The notes beneath the pieces were generated by a model. It worked only from the letters and a program-made list of their open reading frames with translations, searched no databases and was not told the origin of the DNA. 64,000 nucleotides of DNA from Neobacillus sp. PS3-40 (GTDB lineage Bacteria; Bacillota; Bacilli; Bacillales; Cytobacillaceae), in the NCBI RefSeq assembly GCF_030915485.1, contig NZ_CP133266.1:3414001-3478000 (forward strand), read 5' to 3'. Below, piece after piece: positions 21,777-31,848 of the stretch. Positions within the stretch are counted from its first letter, which is position 1. Each line of letters begins with the position of its first letter. The position numbers and the translations under genes were made by a program.

Positions 21777-23393
21777 ATGAGTGTATGGGAACAATTATAT
21801 AATCCATTAGGTAACATTTGGATATCAGCTAGTATAGCAGCCATTCCAATTATCTTTTTTATTGTTATGTTAGTCCTATTTAAGTTAAAAGGATACGTCG
21901 CAGGTGGTTTAAGTGTTCTGGTAGCAGGAATTGTAGCTCTTTTTGTTTATAAGATGCCGCCTGCGATGGTAGCTGCCGCTGCAGGATACGGAGCTCTTGC
22001 CGGGATATGGCCAGTTGCATCAATTGTTTTAGCAGCAATCTTTTTATATGAAATAACAGTAAAAACTGGGAAGTTTACTATTATTAAAAATAGTATTTCA
22101 TCTGTAACAGAAGATCAAAGAATTCAGGTATTACTTGTAGCCTTTTCATTTGGAGCATTTTTAGAAGGAGCTGCAGGGTTTGGAGCCCCAGTTGCCATCA
22201 CTGCTGCGATTCTTGTTGGTTTGGGATTTCGTCCTTTATATGCTGCAGGTCTTTGCTTAATAGCCAATATTGCAGGTGGGGCTTATGGAGCGATGGGAAT
22301 ACCAGTAACCACTCCAGCATTGCTTACTGGTTTAAATGGCTTAGCTGTAGGAAGAGATACCGCATTAGTTCTACCTTTGGTGAGTCTTATAGTTGCATTA
22401 TTACTTATCTTCATTATTGATGGCATTAAAGGAATACGTCAAACATTACCAGCCATATTGGTAAGTGGCGGTTCATTTGGACTTACCCAGGCTGCAGTCT
22501 TGTATTTCTTAGGAGCAGAACTTGCAGATATTTTTGCTGCTATTGTTAGTTTAATTGCACTCATTCTCTTTTTAAGAATATGGAAACCAAAAGAAGTCTA
22601 TAAAATGAAGGATGCTAAAAATAGTTTAGTAGTTGTTGCTTATCCTGTAGGTAAAATAGCCTTTGCATGGCTACCATTCATTTTATTAACTGGCTTTGTA
22701 ACACTGTTTAATCTATCGTTCATGAAAAACTTGTTTATTCCAGGTGGACCGCTTAGTAAATTTGTACTTCTTTTACCAATTCCCGGTCTGAATAACCTAG
22801 TAATTAAACATGCGCCGGTGGTCCCTGTGAATAGTCCATATGCTGCTGTTTTTAAGCTTGATTTATTCTCATCTACAACAACTGCCATTGTACTTTCGAT
22901 TATTTTTACTTTACTGATCTTCCGGTGTAACTGGAAATTAATTAAAGAAACGGCTTTTGCAACAGGGAAACAACTAATTACACCTATATTAACAATTTGT
23001 AGCGTATTGGCATTTGCCTATATTTGTACCTATTCTGGTATGTCATCAACTCTTGGTCTAGCTTTTGCTTCTACTAAAACAATTTTCCCGCTATTTTCGC
23101 CAATTCTTGGTTGGCTAGGGGTATTTTTAACTGGTTCAGTTGTAAATAGTGGATCCTTATTTGCCCCACTTCAATCCGTTACTGCGACCCAAATTGGAAT
23201 TCCTCCAGAATCTATGGTTGCGGTAAATGTGATGGGTGGGACAATGGCAAAAATGATTTCTCCGCAGTCCATTGCAGTTGCTGCTGCAGCTGTAGGATTG
23301 GTAGGAAGAGACAACGAATTATTCAAGTTTACGATAAAGTACAGTTTAGTTTTTCTTGTGTTAATTGGTTTTACTAGTTGGATTATATTTTAA
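21777..23393 (+). CDS. lctP: L-lactate permease
   Basis: 538 residues from ATG 21777, with CAGGGAG nine bases upstream; TTG 21768 is too close to that site. The protein has about 12-14 hydrophobic segments and LctP-family motifs: the MSVWEQLYNPLGNIWISASI start, FGAFLEGAAGFGAPVAITAA and TGSVVNSGSLFAPLQSVTAT, followed by MGGTMAKMISPQSIAVAAAA. It carries lactate with protons across the cytoplasmic membrane. It precedes ldh by 28 bases under a shared Rex-type promoter. B. subtilis has the two genes in the opposite order (ldh-lctP). Confidence 0.95.
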   Translation: MSVWEQLYNPLGNIWISASIAAIPIIFFIVMLVLFKLKGYVAGGLSVLVAGIVALFVYKMPPAMVAAAAGYGALAGIWPVASIVLAAIFLYEITVKTGKFTIIKNSISSVTEDQRIQVLLVAFSFGAFLEGAAGFGAPVAITAAILVGLGFRPLYAAGLCLIANIAGGAYGAMGIPVTTPALLTGLNGLAVGRDTALVLPLVSLIVALLLIFIIDGIKGIRQTLPAILVSGGSFGLTQAAVLYFLGAELADIFAAIVSLIALILFLRIWKPKEVYKMKDAKNSLVVVAYPVGKIAFAWLPFILLTGFVTLFNLSFMKNLFIPGGPLSKFVLLLPIPGLNNLVIKHAPVVPVNSPYAAVFKLDLFSSTTTAIVLSIIFTLLIFRCNWKLIKETAFATGKQLITPILTICSVLAFAYICTYSGMSSTLGLAFASTKTIFPLFSPILGWLGVFLTGSVVNSGSLFAPLQSVTATQIGIPPESMVAVNVMGGTMAKMISPQSIAVAAAAVGLVGRDNELFKFTIKYSLVFLVLIGFTSWIIF

Positions 23394-23406
23394 TTTTTTA
23401 ATTTGA

Positions 23407-24369
<963 letters not shown>

Positions 24370-24390
24370 TTGATAAGAAAAAAGATAGTG

Positions 24391-24422
24391 AAAAGCCTAT
24401 TTCCTTTGAAATAGGCTTTTTC
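24391..24422 (+). terminator. Terminator of the lctP-ldh operon
   Basis: AAAAGCCTATTTC pairs with GAAATAGGCTTTTT around a CTTT loop. Confidence 0.88.
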
Positions 24423-24471
24423 GATTATTGTAAGGTTTTCTTAACTAAGCAGAATTTATATCCATAAATTC

Positions 24472-24534
24472 TACTAGCGCATGGGGGGCAACTACGCCTC
24501 TATCATCGCCATTAGGGACTCGCCAATCGTTATA
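24472..24534 (+). repeat. GCGCATAAGGGC...CGGCGAG repeat, 24.5-kb copy
   Basis: TAGCGCATGGGGGGCAACTA then CGCCTCTATCATCGCCATTA and GGGACTCGCCAATCG. The right palindrome arm is missing. It even shares the preceding TATCCATAAATTCTACTAGC with the copy at 19784, so the repeat unit extends to the left by at least 20 bases. Confidence 0.6.
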
Positions 24535-24573
24535 GTTAATTCTTGGATGTTGTATATTTTTCCAGAGTTGTTG

Positions 24574-26181
24574 CTAGTTGTAAAAGGGAATTTCTATGAT
24601 AAAGCTTGTACCACTTTCGTTACTCTCGGCATGTATCGTTCCGTTGTGATTTTCCACTATTTTTCTGGATACAGATAAACCTAAACCTGTTCCAATGTCT
24701 TTGGTTGAAAAGAATGGTTCGAATATATTTGTTAGTACTGATGGGGAAATTCCTTTTCCGTTATCCTTAAAAATAAATTGAACACGTGAGTTAACTATAC
24801 TCGTACTAATTTTAATTTTTAAAGGAGAGTCCTCTTTTGCTTGCAAGGAATTTTGAAATAAATTAATAAATACCTGTAATAACTCTTCACGGTTACATAG
24901 AATAGAAAGATTTTTAGTGGCAGGAGAAATTTCAACATCTATCGCTACGTTGTAGAGCAATGATTCACTTTTAAGAAATTTCCATAGATATTCTAAAAAA
25001 AAATGGTGAATTTGTATCGTTTCTAGCTCTTTATATGAAGGCTTTGCAATTCTTAAAAAATCAGAAATAATTTTGTTTGCACGATCAATTTCTGGGATTA
25101 ATAAACTAGAAAACAGGTGGGATATATTACTAGATACGTCATTAGTAAGAAATTGCAGGTATCCCCTAACGGTTGTTAAAGGATTTCTAATTTCATGGGC
25201 AATACCAGCAGCGATTCGACCTGCAAGTGCTTGCTTTTCAGACTCTTTCATTTTTTCTTCAATTAAATAACGGTCGGTTATATCTCTAAATTGGCCAAAT
25301 GCACCAATTACTTTTTTATCTTCATAGATTGGTTGAGCATCAAATAAACATACTACTTGATCACCATTTTTATTTTTAAATTGGAGTTCTTCATTTTCAT
25401 ATTTTTCTTCAAACTCTATTACTCGTTTAAAAAAATCTCCAGTTAAATCAAAATCATAGATACACTTTCCTATAATAGTGTTTCTAGGTCGGTTTAAAAT
25501 TTGCTGTGCAAAATCATTAAACTCAGTTGCAAACCCTTTTTCATCAGTAATTATAATTCCGTTTCGTGTTCTGCTTAACATAATTTGATTTAAAATATTA
25601 AGTTTCTTATTCTGTTTTCTTAGCAACAGTTCTCTTTCAATAGAGTCTACCATCTGAGATAACATTGTTAAAAATAAGGGATTTTGAAATAAGATGGGCA
25701 CCATTATACAAACACTACCAAGTAAATTATCTTCATCAGAGTATTGAAACGATACACCGTAACAAGCTATGTCATATAGAAACTTGTGATAATGATCTTC
25801 ACCTATTAATCTTACAGGGTGTCTATAATTTAATGATATGCTAACAATATTTGTACCCGTATCTTCTTGTGTAAAAAGACTTCCTAATTTAATACCAAAT
25901 TGTTCTACGGTAGTCTTAATTGTTTTGTCACCAACTAACTCTAATAAGTAACCTTCTGAATCAGAGATAACAATCAAGATGGGTGTTCCATTTAATGAAT
26001 CCAAGAGCTTATTTGAGAAAAAACTCACTACAGATAAGATCTCACTGTATTCCTTCCTTTTGTTATGTAGTACTTGATTTGTCATAAATCTCTTTGGACT
26101 AGCTACTTCGTTTGGATCCATTCCATTTTCTTTACACATTCTCTTTGATTCAGTTATATAATATGGTTCATTTTCATTCAT
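24574..26181 (-). CDS. Orphan sensor histidine kinase (N-terminal sensor, PAS, HisKA, HATPase)
   Basis: 535 residues without membrane segments. Residues 1-200 form a sensor domain (KRFMTNQVLHNKRKEYSEIL, then LIVISDSEGYLLELVGD and EDTGTNIVSISL), resembling the GAF-like N-terminus of AcoR/DhaR-type regulators. A PAS domain with PAC tail follows (about 205-310; IITDEKGFATEFNDFAQQIL). Then come the H box AGIAHEIRNPLTTVRGYLQF (H329), N box LFQNSLQAK, G1 DNGKGIS and G2 GTGLGLS. No response regulator is adjacent. B. subtilis sporulation kinases KinA-KinE are orphans of this kind that feed Spo0F, so a role in the phosphorelay is plausible. It is convergent to ldh, separated by a repeat. Confidence 0.9.
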   Translation of the reverse strand: MNENEPYYITESKRMCKENGMDPNEVASPKRFMTNQVLHNKRKEYSEILSVVSFFSNKLLDSLNGTPILIVISDSEGYLLELVGDKTIKTTVEQFGIKLGSLFTQEDTGTNIVSISLNYRHPVRLIGEDHYHKFLYDIACYGVSFQYSDEDNLLGSVCIMVPILFQNPLFLTMLSQMVDSIERELLLRKQNKKLNILNQIMLSRTRNGIIITDEKGFATEFNDFAQQILNRPRNTIIGKCIYDFDLTGDFFKRVIEFEEKYENEELQFKNKNGDQVVCLFDAQPIYEDKKVIGAFGQFRDITDRYLIEEKMKESEKQALAGRIAAGIAHEIRNPLTTVRGYLQFLTNDVSSNISHLFSSLLIPEIDRANKIISDFLRIAKPSYKELETIQIHHFFLEYLWKFLKSESLLYNVAIDVEISPATKNLSILCNREELLQVFINLFQNSLQAKEDSPLKIKISTSIVNSRVQFIFKDNGKGISPSVLTNIFEPFFSTKDIGTGLGLSVSRKIVENHNGTIHAESNESGTSFIIEIPFYN

Positions 26182-26441
26182 CCATTAAACACCTCAAAAA
26201 AAATCAATACAGTTATTCTCATTTTAATAATAATTATAGCAATAATCTATAGCTAGATTGTTTTTGCTTCGGAAAATTCACAAGTTAATAAACTAGTTAG
26301 AGGACTCAGCCCTTTTTCATGTTAAACTTTATATAATAGTGAAAATTCAGTGTATTTTTTGCGATGTTGATTCTTCTTTTAAAAGAAATGGAATAGAACA
26401 GTTAAATATCGAAAAAGAGTTTTCGAGGAGGATTGTCCAAG

Positions 26442-28553
26442 TTGAAGAAGATCGGAAAGGATAAAAGTAGGTATCTCCCATTGAGAATAAATATTCTATT
26501 TTTTGTCGTCTTTATCCTATTTTCAACGTTAGTTGTTCGGCTCGGGATGGTGCAGATCGTATCTGGAGAAAATTATCTGTCTGAGATAGAACAAAAAGTG
26601 ATTATTCCAATAAATTCATCGGTACCGCGTGGGAAAATATATGACACATTTGGAAAGCTCGTAGTTGGAAATAAACCTTTAAAAGCGATTACTTATACAC
26701 GATCCAATTCAGTTACACATGATGAAATGGTAGACATTGCAACAAAGTTAGCTAAGCTAATTAGTAAAGACACAGAAGAGGATTTTAGAATTATTAAAAA
26801 TCGTGATCGTCAAGACTTTTGGATTATAAAACATCCTAATGAAGCTAAGGCTAAGGTAACCAAGGCGGATAAAGACAGACTAAAGAAAAAAAAGTTGGAT
26901 AATAAAGAATTTGATAAAGAAATTTATGATTTAACGAGGGCAAGAATTACTGAGAAAGAGCTACATTCTTTTTCTAAACAGGAACTGGAGGTATTGGCTA
27001 TTTTTTGTGAGATTTCCAGTGGAACTGCGTTAACTCCTCAAATTATTAAAAATAAAAATGTTACTGATAAAGAATATGCAGTTGTTAGTGAAAACCTTGA
27101 TTCCTTACCTGGAGTTGAAACCACAACAGATTGGGATAGGTATTATGTGTTTAAAGATAAAGAAGGGAATGGAACTCTAAGTTCAGTATTAGGGAAAATT
27201 ACTAGTTCAAAAGAAGGCTTGCCAAAAGATAAACTAGATTACTTATTAGCGAGGGGCTATAGCCGAAATGATCGTGTCGGAAAGAGCTATCTTGAGATGC
27301 AGTATGAAGATATCCTGCAAGGTCAAAAAGAAGTTATAAAAAATATAACGGATAAATCAGGTTCTGTCATAGATTCTAACGTATTCAGAGAAGGTAAGAG
27401 TGGGAAAAACTTGGTATTATCAATTGATATAGATCTTCAACAAAAAGTTGAACAAATTATTCAAGATAAATTTGGTAAAGCCAAGGTTGGTCAGCCATAT
27501 ATGGATAGGGCATTTGTATCTGTTATGAATCCAAAAACTGGAGAAATGCTTGCAATGGCTGGTAAACAATATATAAAGAATAATGAAACTAATAAAACGG
27601 ATATTGTTGACTTCGCACTAGGAAATATGACAACTTCCTATTCAATGGGGTCTGCAGTAAAGGGAGCTACAGTATTAACTGGATATCAAACAGGTGCGAT
27701 ATCTCCTGGAGATATACAATATGACCAACCCTTGAAGTTTAAAGGAACAAATGTTAAAAAATCTTGGAATACAGTTGGTTTTGGCCGTATTAATGATTTA
27801 TACGCTTTAAAAAGGTCCTCAAATGTATATATGTTTTTAACCGCAATGAAAATTGGTGGGCAACAAATATATGTTCCGGATGGCCCATTAAGGATAGACA
27901 AAATCGCTGCAATAACCAAATTGAGATATAATTTTGCTCAATTTGGATTAGGGATTAAGACAGGCATTGACCTACCAGGCGAGCAGAATGGGTTTGGTGC
28001 TGGCCAAATACCTCCTGAGAGTGGTAAAGTATTGGACTTTGCAATAGGACAGTATGACACATATACACCCTTGCAGCTCCTTCAATATGTCTCAACCATC
28101 GCAAATGGCGGTTATCGAATTCAACCGCACTTAGTAAAAGAAATTAGGGAGCCGAATTATAATTCAGATGAATTGGGCCCTATTTTTAGTGAAATTAAGC
28201 CGAAAATATACAACAGAATTGATATGAAGGCAGATTGGATTAAACGTGTTCAAGACGGATTTAAAATGGTTGTTAACGAACCACAAGGTACTGGATACGG
28301 ATATATAACGAATAAACAATATAAGATTGCCGGAAAAACAGGAACAGCCCAAGCTTTATATGATGGACCATTACCAGTCCACCCGATGACTTGGAATGTA
28401 ACTTTTGTAGGATATGCACCTTACGACAATCCTGAAATTGCCATTTCAGTTGTAGTTCCATGGTCAACAACCGATAAAGTACACACTAATTTAGAAATAG
28501 CCAATGAGGTTTTTAAAGCATATTTTGATTTGAAAGAAATGCGTGCAAAATAG
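26442..28553 (+). CDS. Class B penicillin-binding protein (PbpA/PbpH, PBP2-like transpeptidase)
   Basis: 703 residues from TTG 26442 (GAGGAGG ten bases upstream; the TTG at 26433 is too close). One N-terminal membrane anchor (LRINILFFVVFILFSTLVVR) is followed by a dimerisation domain (PRGKIYDTFGKLVVGNKP) and a transpeptidase domain. Active-site motifs: SAVK in YSMGSAVKG (S404), SSN (S459-N461) and KTG in IAGKTGTAQ (K632). It cross-links peptidoglycan at the cell surface. The length and head resemble B. subtilis PbpA (PBP2A) and PbpH of the rod-elongation machinery. It is monocistronic and ends only four bases before the convergent ATP-grasp gene. Confidence 0.93.
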   Translation: MKKIGKDKSRYLPLRINILFFVVFILFSTLVVRLGMVQIVSGENYLSEIEQKVIIPINSSVPRGKIYDTFGKLVVGNKPLKAITYTRSNSVTHDEMVDIATKLAKLISKDTEEDFRIIKNRDRQDFWIIKHPNEAKAKVTKADKDRLKKKKLDNKEFDKEIYDLTRARITEKELHSFSKQELEVLAIFCEISSGTALTPQIIKNKNVTDKEYAVVSENLDSLPGVETTTDWDRYYVFKDKEGNGTLSSVLGKITSSKEGLPKDKLDYLLARGYSRNDRVGKSYLEMQYEDILQGQKEVIKNITDKSGSVIDSNVFREGKSGKNLVLSIDIDLQQKVEQIIQDKFGKAKVGQPYMDRAFVSVMNPKTGEMLAMAGKQYIKNNETNKTDIVDFALGNMTTSYSMGSAVKGATVLTGYQTGAISPGDIQYDQPLKFKGTNVKKSWNTVGFGRINDLYALKRSSNVYMFLTAMKIGGQQIYVPDGPLRIDKIAAITKLRYNFAQFGLGIKTGIDLPGEQNGFGAGQIPPESGKVLDFAIGQYDTYTPLQLLQYVSTIANGGYRIQPHLVKEIREPNYNSDELGPIFSEIKPKIYNRIDMKADWIKRVQDGFKMVVNEPQGTGYGYITNKQYKIAGKTGTAQALYDGPLPVHPMTWNVTFVGYAPYDNPEIAISVVVPWSTTDKVHTNLEIANEVFKAYFDLKEMRAK

Positions 28554-28557
28554 GATT

Positions 28558-29847
28558 TCATTTTCGTTTCTTTTTACTAATTATTTTTTCGTACATTGTT
28601 TTATCCTCTAAACGATGAAACATAGAAGAGTCTGGCCTAAGGTTTGCTTCTATTATCCATACTTTACCTTTATGATCAATTCCAATATCGAAACCAATCG
28701 TCTTTTCGTCAATAAAATTTTTCCCAATAAGTTCGGCAGCCTTTATACAAATTTTATCAATAGTAAAAAGTATATAATTTTTTGATATTGTTTTTATCTT
28801 AGCTTTTTGGAGAGCTTCTTCTATTGGTAAAAGAGATTTAGCAACATTTGTTACGACAAAGTCTTTGCTGGCTATCTTTGCAATCTTTCCTGTAATTTCC
28901 CACTTTGGTTCATAACTGTTCCTTTGAACCATAACGCGAACATCAAAGGGGCAATCATCTATTGTTGCTAATGATACTCTTTCTTGGAGGATATAACGAT
29001 TCTCTGAGAGATAATGTGCTTGAAGATAATCAATGACTTCTTTGCTACTTTGAAAGGTGACTTTTTTTCTTTCGTTATGAACTTCATATAAATCTTCTTT
29101 TAGCAAAGACACTTGCAAAATACCGATTCCCCATTGACCAAAGCAAGGTTTAAGAAAGACCTGCTTATTTTTCTTGATTAATTCTGAGAAAATGCAGGGC
29201 GTGGCCAATTGAGTATAGGGGACGTAATTAGAAATCTCCTTTGATGAGGTGAAAATTTGAAACTGACTCCATTTGCTCTTAGAAAAGTGGAGGTCGATAT
29301 CACGAATCCACAGTTTATTCTTCATGAATCCAATATCCAACACAATTGTTGGACACTTTGGTAAAAATTCTTCTAAACTCAAGGCAGCCATAATTGCTAC
29401 TTCATGTAGTATTTTTGGTATTTGCTTCATTTTCGCTAAACAGGTCTTTTCAAGTACGGCTGCTACATGCCATTTAGAGGGTGCTTCTCGCTGTAAAGTA
29501 ACAAATACTTCAAAAATCTTACCATCATCTAAATTGTTCAAAAAATCCATGTTCTGAAGTATATAAGATTGTTCTGTTTTTACTTCATTAAGATAATTAA
29601 AAACCCGTTCTTTTCCATCCAAAGTTAATGTGAAGTTCCCATTCTCAATAGTATATAGACCGCCTTCAGACGAAGAAATCTTGATTTCATTTAGGCCAAA
29701 ACACGGTCTGAAAATGAGGAAATGATTTAATGTACGATAAAAGGAATCTTTATTATAAATCTCAGTCTCTACCAAATAAGGTAAAAGGCTTTTATTCTTT
29801 TTTAAAATGTGATATTGACTCCACCTTCCCCGTGAATTAACCATCAA
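28558..29847 (-). CDS. YheC/YheD-like ATP-grasp protein with internal duplication
   Basis: 429 residues made of two related halves. The second half (from about 205) begins KWSQFQIFTSSKEISNYVPY and keeps ATP-grasp features: VFLKPCFGQWGIGILQV, YILQERVSLATIDDCPFDVR and IGFDIGIDHKGKVWIIEANL. The first half repeats the pattern in order (RWSQYHILKKNKSLLPYLVE, LIFRPCFGLNEIKIS, YILQNMDFLNNLDDG, IVLDIGFMKNKLWIRDIDL) but has lost the glycine-rich loop and the EaN metal motif, so it is probably inactive. YheC/YheD proteins belong to the ATP-grasp amide-ligase superfamily and are linked to the spore coat. The likely activity is ATP-dependent carboxylate-amine ligation on an unknown substrate. It is convergent with the PBP gene. 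Confidence 0.85.
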   Translation of the reverse strand: MMVNSRGRWSQYHILKKNKSLLPYLVETEIYNKDSFYRTLNHFLIFRPCFGLNEIKISSSEGGLYTIENGNFTLTLDGKERVFNYLNEVKTEQSYILQNMDFLNNLDDGKIFEVFVTLQREAPSKWHVAAVLEKTCLAKMKQIPKILHEVAIMAALSLEEFLPKCPTIVLDIGFMKNKLWIRDIDLHFSKSKWSQFQIFTSSKEISNYVPYTQLATPCIFSELIKKNKQVFLKPCFGQWGIGILQVSLLKEDLYEVHNERKKVTFQSSKEVIDYLQAHYLSENRYILQERVSLATIDDCPFDVRVMVQRNSYEPKWEITGKIAKIASKDFVVTNVAKSLLPIEEALQKAKIKTISKNYILFTIDKICIKAAELIGKNFIDEKTIGFDIGIDHKGKVWIIEANLRPDSSMFHRLEDKTMYEKIISKKKRK

Positions 29848-30076
29848 ACCCCCACCTTTGAATAAGTTACTTTCAATATATGTAAAAAACCTCTTTGGTT
29901 TTCATTTTTATTTTTATCAGTTGAGAAGGATTGATCAGTCCTTGGTTGACTCCTGAATTCATTAAGTCCCTCCAAGAAATGGTGAACACAATACCGAATA
30001 CAAGAAGGTAAGAAAATACAGAAGAAAAATGATGAAAATACTCAGTAACTTAACACAAGCAATGGAAGAATCGTTT

Positions 30077-30085
30077 CATACCATA
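30077..30085 (+). promoter_or_regulatory. Possible sigma-K type -10 element
   Basis: CATACCATA fits the mother-cell sigma-K -10 consensus CATANNNTA, 31 bases before the ATG of the small Cys-ended gene. An AC-containing -35 candidate (ACACA, 30053-30057) is spaced about 19-21 bases, rather long. Suggestive only. Confidence 0.35.
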
Positions 30086-30115
30086 TAGAAGATCACAAGA
30101 AAGGAGGGGATCATA

Positions 30116-30577
30116 ATGGGAGTTCGTTGTAGTTGTGGTGTTCGTGTCAACGCAGTTAAAGAGGATGTAAACGTTAAATTTGATAGTCTCAATGGAAACG
30201 AAACAGGAACTTTGACCTATCTTGCTAATATTTGCTTTGACACAATTGAACAATCTACACTCTTACTAACCTTTGTTGACACTGATGGTAATGCACCTGA
30301 TACTTCTTTCACATTTGAAGTTAGTCCGTCGCTTGTTGGGACGGAAATCACTACAGTCACATGTAACAAAGAAGGAGTAAACTGTGTGGTTACTGTCACT
30401 GGGACAGGCTTGAAAACAGGCTTTTTAGGTAATGCATTGCTACCTTTTACTGCTGTCTTCAGAGATCAAGCAGCAGGAACTGATAATGTTCAAAGTTTTG
30501 TAATTACCGGCTTTTTCAGTCAAACTGGCGCTGAACCTGTTGGAAATGGATCAATTATTGCTCTAGGTTGTTCTTAA
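30116..30577 (+). CDS. Small beta-rich protein with Cys at both ends, possibly a spore surface component
   Basis: 153 residues, start behind AAAGGAGGGGATCATA. The head is MGVRCSCGVRVNAVKEDVNV and the tail is IIALGCS. The body is Thr/Val/Gly/Phe-rich with alternating hydrophobic residues (STLLLTFVDTDGNAPDTSFT, then EVSPSLVGTEITTVTC and VVTVTGTGLKTGFLGNALLP), typical of an all-beta sandwich. There is no signal peptide, as for proteins assembled from the mother cell. Cys near both termini would allow cross-linking between subunits, as in endospore appendage and exosporium proteins. I recognise no named family, and the spore role is inferred from neighbours and the sigma-K-like box. Confidence 0.65.
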   Translation: MGVRCSCGVRVNAVKEDVNVKFDSLNGNETGTLTYLANICFDTIEQSTLLLTFVDTDGNAPDTSFTFEVSPSLVGTEITTVTCNKEGVNCVVTVTGTGLKTGFLGNALLPFTAVFRDQAAGTDNVQSFVITGFFSQTGAEPVGNGSIIALGCS

Positions 30578-30591
30578 TGTGAAACTTCCAT

Positions 30592-30620
30592 AAATGGGGG
30601 TTCTGTTCACCCCCATTTTG
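30592..30620 (+). terminator. Terminator after the Cys-ended protein gene
   Basis: AAATGGGGG pairs with CCCCCATTTT around TTCTGTTCA. A second hairpin follows at 30639. Confidence 0.75.
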
Positions 30621-30638
30621 GGTAGTTGAGCGGTCCTT

Positions 30639-30682
30639 AATAGTGTGTAGTGCCATGTGAATGGTACGCACACTATTTTTTG
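30639..30682 (+). terminator. Second terminator-like hairpin
   Basis: AATAGTGTG with CACACTATT and an inner CCAT/ATGG stem, followed by TTTTGTTG. Tandem with the terminator at 30592. Confidence 0.65.
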
Positions 30683-30762
30683 TTGATGTAGATAGATAGG
30701 ATGAAAAGATAATATACTACATTTTTATTTTTTTCCTAGAAATTCAAATATCAAGTTAAAAT

Positions 30763-30796
30763 TAATGCCCCATCCAATATGTTGGACAGGGCATTG
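30763..30796 (-). terminator. Terminator of the minus-strand ATP-grasp gene
   Basis: AATGCCC with GGGCATT and TCCAA with TTGGA pair around a three-base loop. Read on the minus strand it ends ATTAATTTTAAC, and a T run also follows on the plus strand, so it may act both ways. Confidence 0.6.
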
Positions 30797-30826
30797 TTGT
30801 TTTTGGTGTCTCATTCAATTCTTTAA

Positions 30827-31585
30827 TCATAAGATTTTTCGAGTATCTACGATATGTTCCCATAACTTCTTATCGGCTTTGTAGAATCCTCCTATACCTG
30901 GAGTTGTGTTTACTTCAAAAATAACAGGTTCACATTGATGATCTAGCCCAATATCTACACCAAATTCTCTTGACCAATACTTACTTGCAATGGCTTTGGA
31001 AGCTTCAATGGAAACACTTGATATTTTACTCATAATGTTTCTTTCTTGGTCGTGATCCAATCCTAGAAAACTCTGAAAAAGTTCCTGTATCGACACGATA
31101 TGTGAGCCTCTATTTGGATTTACTACCCCATTTTCTTCAAGATCGTTAAAACCAACAGAAGCGTACATTCCGCCAATAACCCAATCTGTTTTTATGAATT
31201 GAACATGCACCCGTATGTTAAGAGGTTGTCCATTCTTTGAAACACTTTCAACTCCCTCTTGAATGATGTAGGGATTCAAACGTCCCAATCTTTCAAAGGG
31301 ATGTAAGATACTGTGTATTTGATCTATTTCCAGTTCTTGATTCACTACTTTTCCAACAATGGAATAACCGTTAAGGGTTTGAAAATTATTTTCTCTTTTG
31401 GTTAGTTTAAAAACTCCTCTTCCTTGTCCGGATGTATCATGTTTAATATAGACAATTTGATAGAGATCAAGTAAATGAAGTAAATTTTCTTTCGAATACT
31501 CAAGCGTAACTGGTATGTGCTTTGAGGCTATAGGATTGGCAACCAACAACTTGTACTGTTCAAGCTTTCCTACTTTTGGAAACAA
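30827..31585 (-). CDS. YheC/YheD-like ATP-grasp protein (single module)
   Basis: 252 residues, a compact ATP-grasp without the usual N-terminal domain of YheC/YheD. The motifs are intact: IVYIKHDTSGQGRGVFKLTK (ATP-binding Lys and glycine-rich loop), PYIIQEGVESVSKNGQPLNI followed by RVHVQF, and FGVDIGLDHQCEPVIFEVNT (metal-binding Glu/Asn). It would catalyse an ATP-dependent amide ligation; substrate unknown. The start ATG 31585 has only a weak site upstream, so it may start differently. It is divergent from the MurF-like gene. Confidence 0.85.
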   Translation of the reverse strand: MFPKVGKLEQYKLLVANPIASKHIPVTLEYSKENLLHLLDLYQIVYIKHDTSGQGRGVFKLTKRENNFQTLNGYSIVGKVVNQELEIDQIHSILHPFERLGRLNPYIIQEGVESVSKNGQPLNIRVHVQFIKTDWVIGGMYASVGFNDLEENGVVNPNRGSHIVSIQELFQSFLGLDHDQERNIMSKISSVSIEASKAIASKYWSREFGVDIGLDHQCEPVIFEVNTTPGIGGFYKADKKLWEHIVDTRKIL

Positions 31586-31848
31586 CGTTTCTCACCACTT
31601 TCACAATAGCTTTATTTACTTTATCTTTATTCAAAGGATTCTTTTTCAGTGTGGGTTAAGTGGAAAAATTCAGCCTAAAGTATGAATGAAAAGGTGATAG
31701 AACGCTATTTTTGAGGAGCATGAATGCTTCTTTTTTTAGTGCGCAAAGACACCAATTAAATGAAATTGTATAAAGCTTTTTGAAAATAGTTGCATGTACA
31801 GACAAAATACTGATAGTTCCATAAGAATATGAAAAGGAGGTTTATAAA

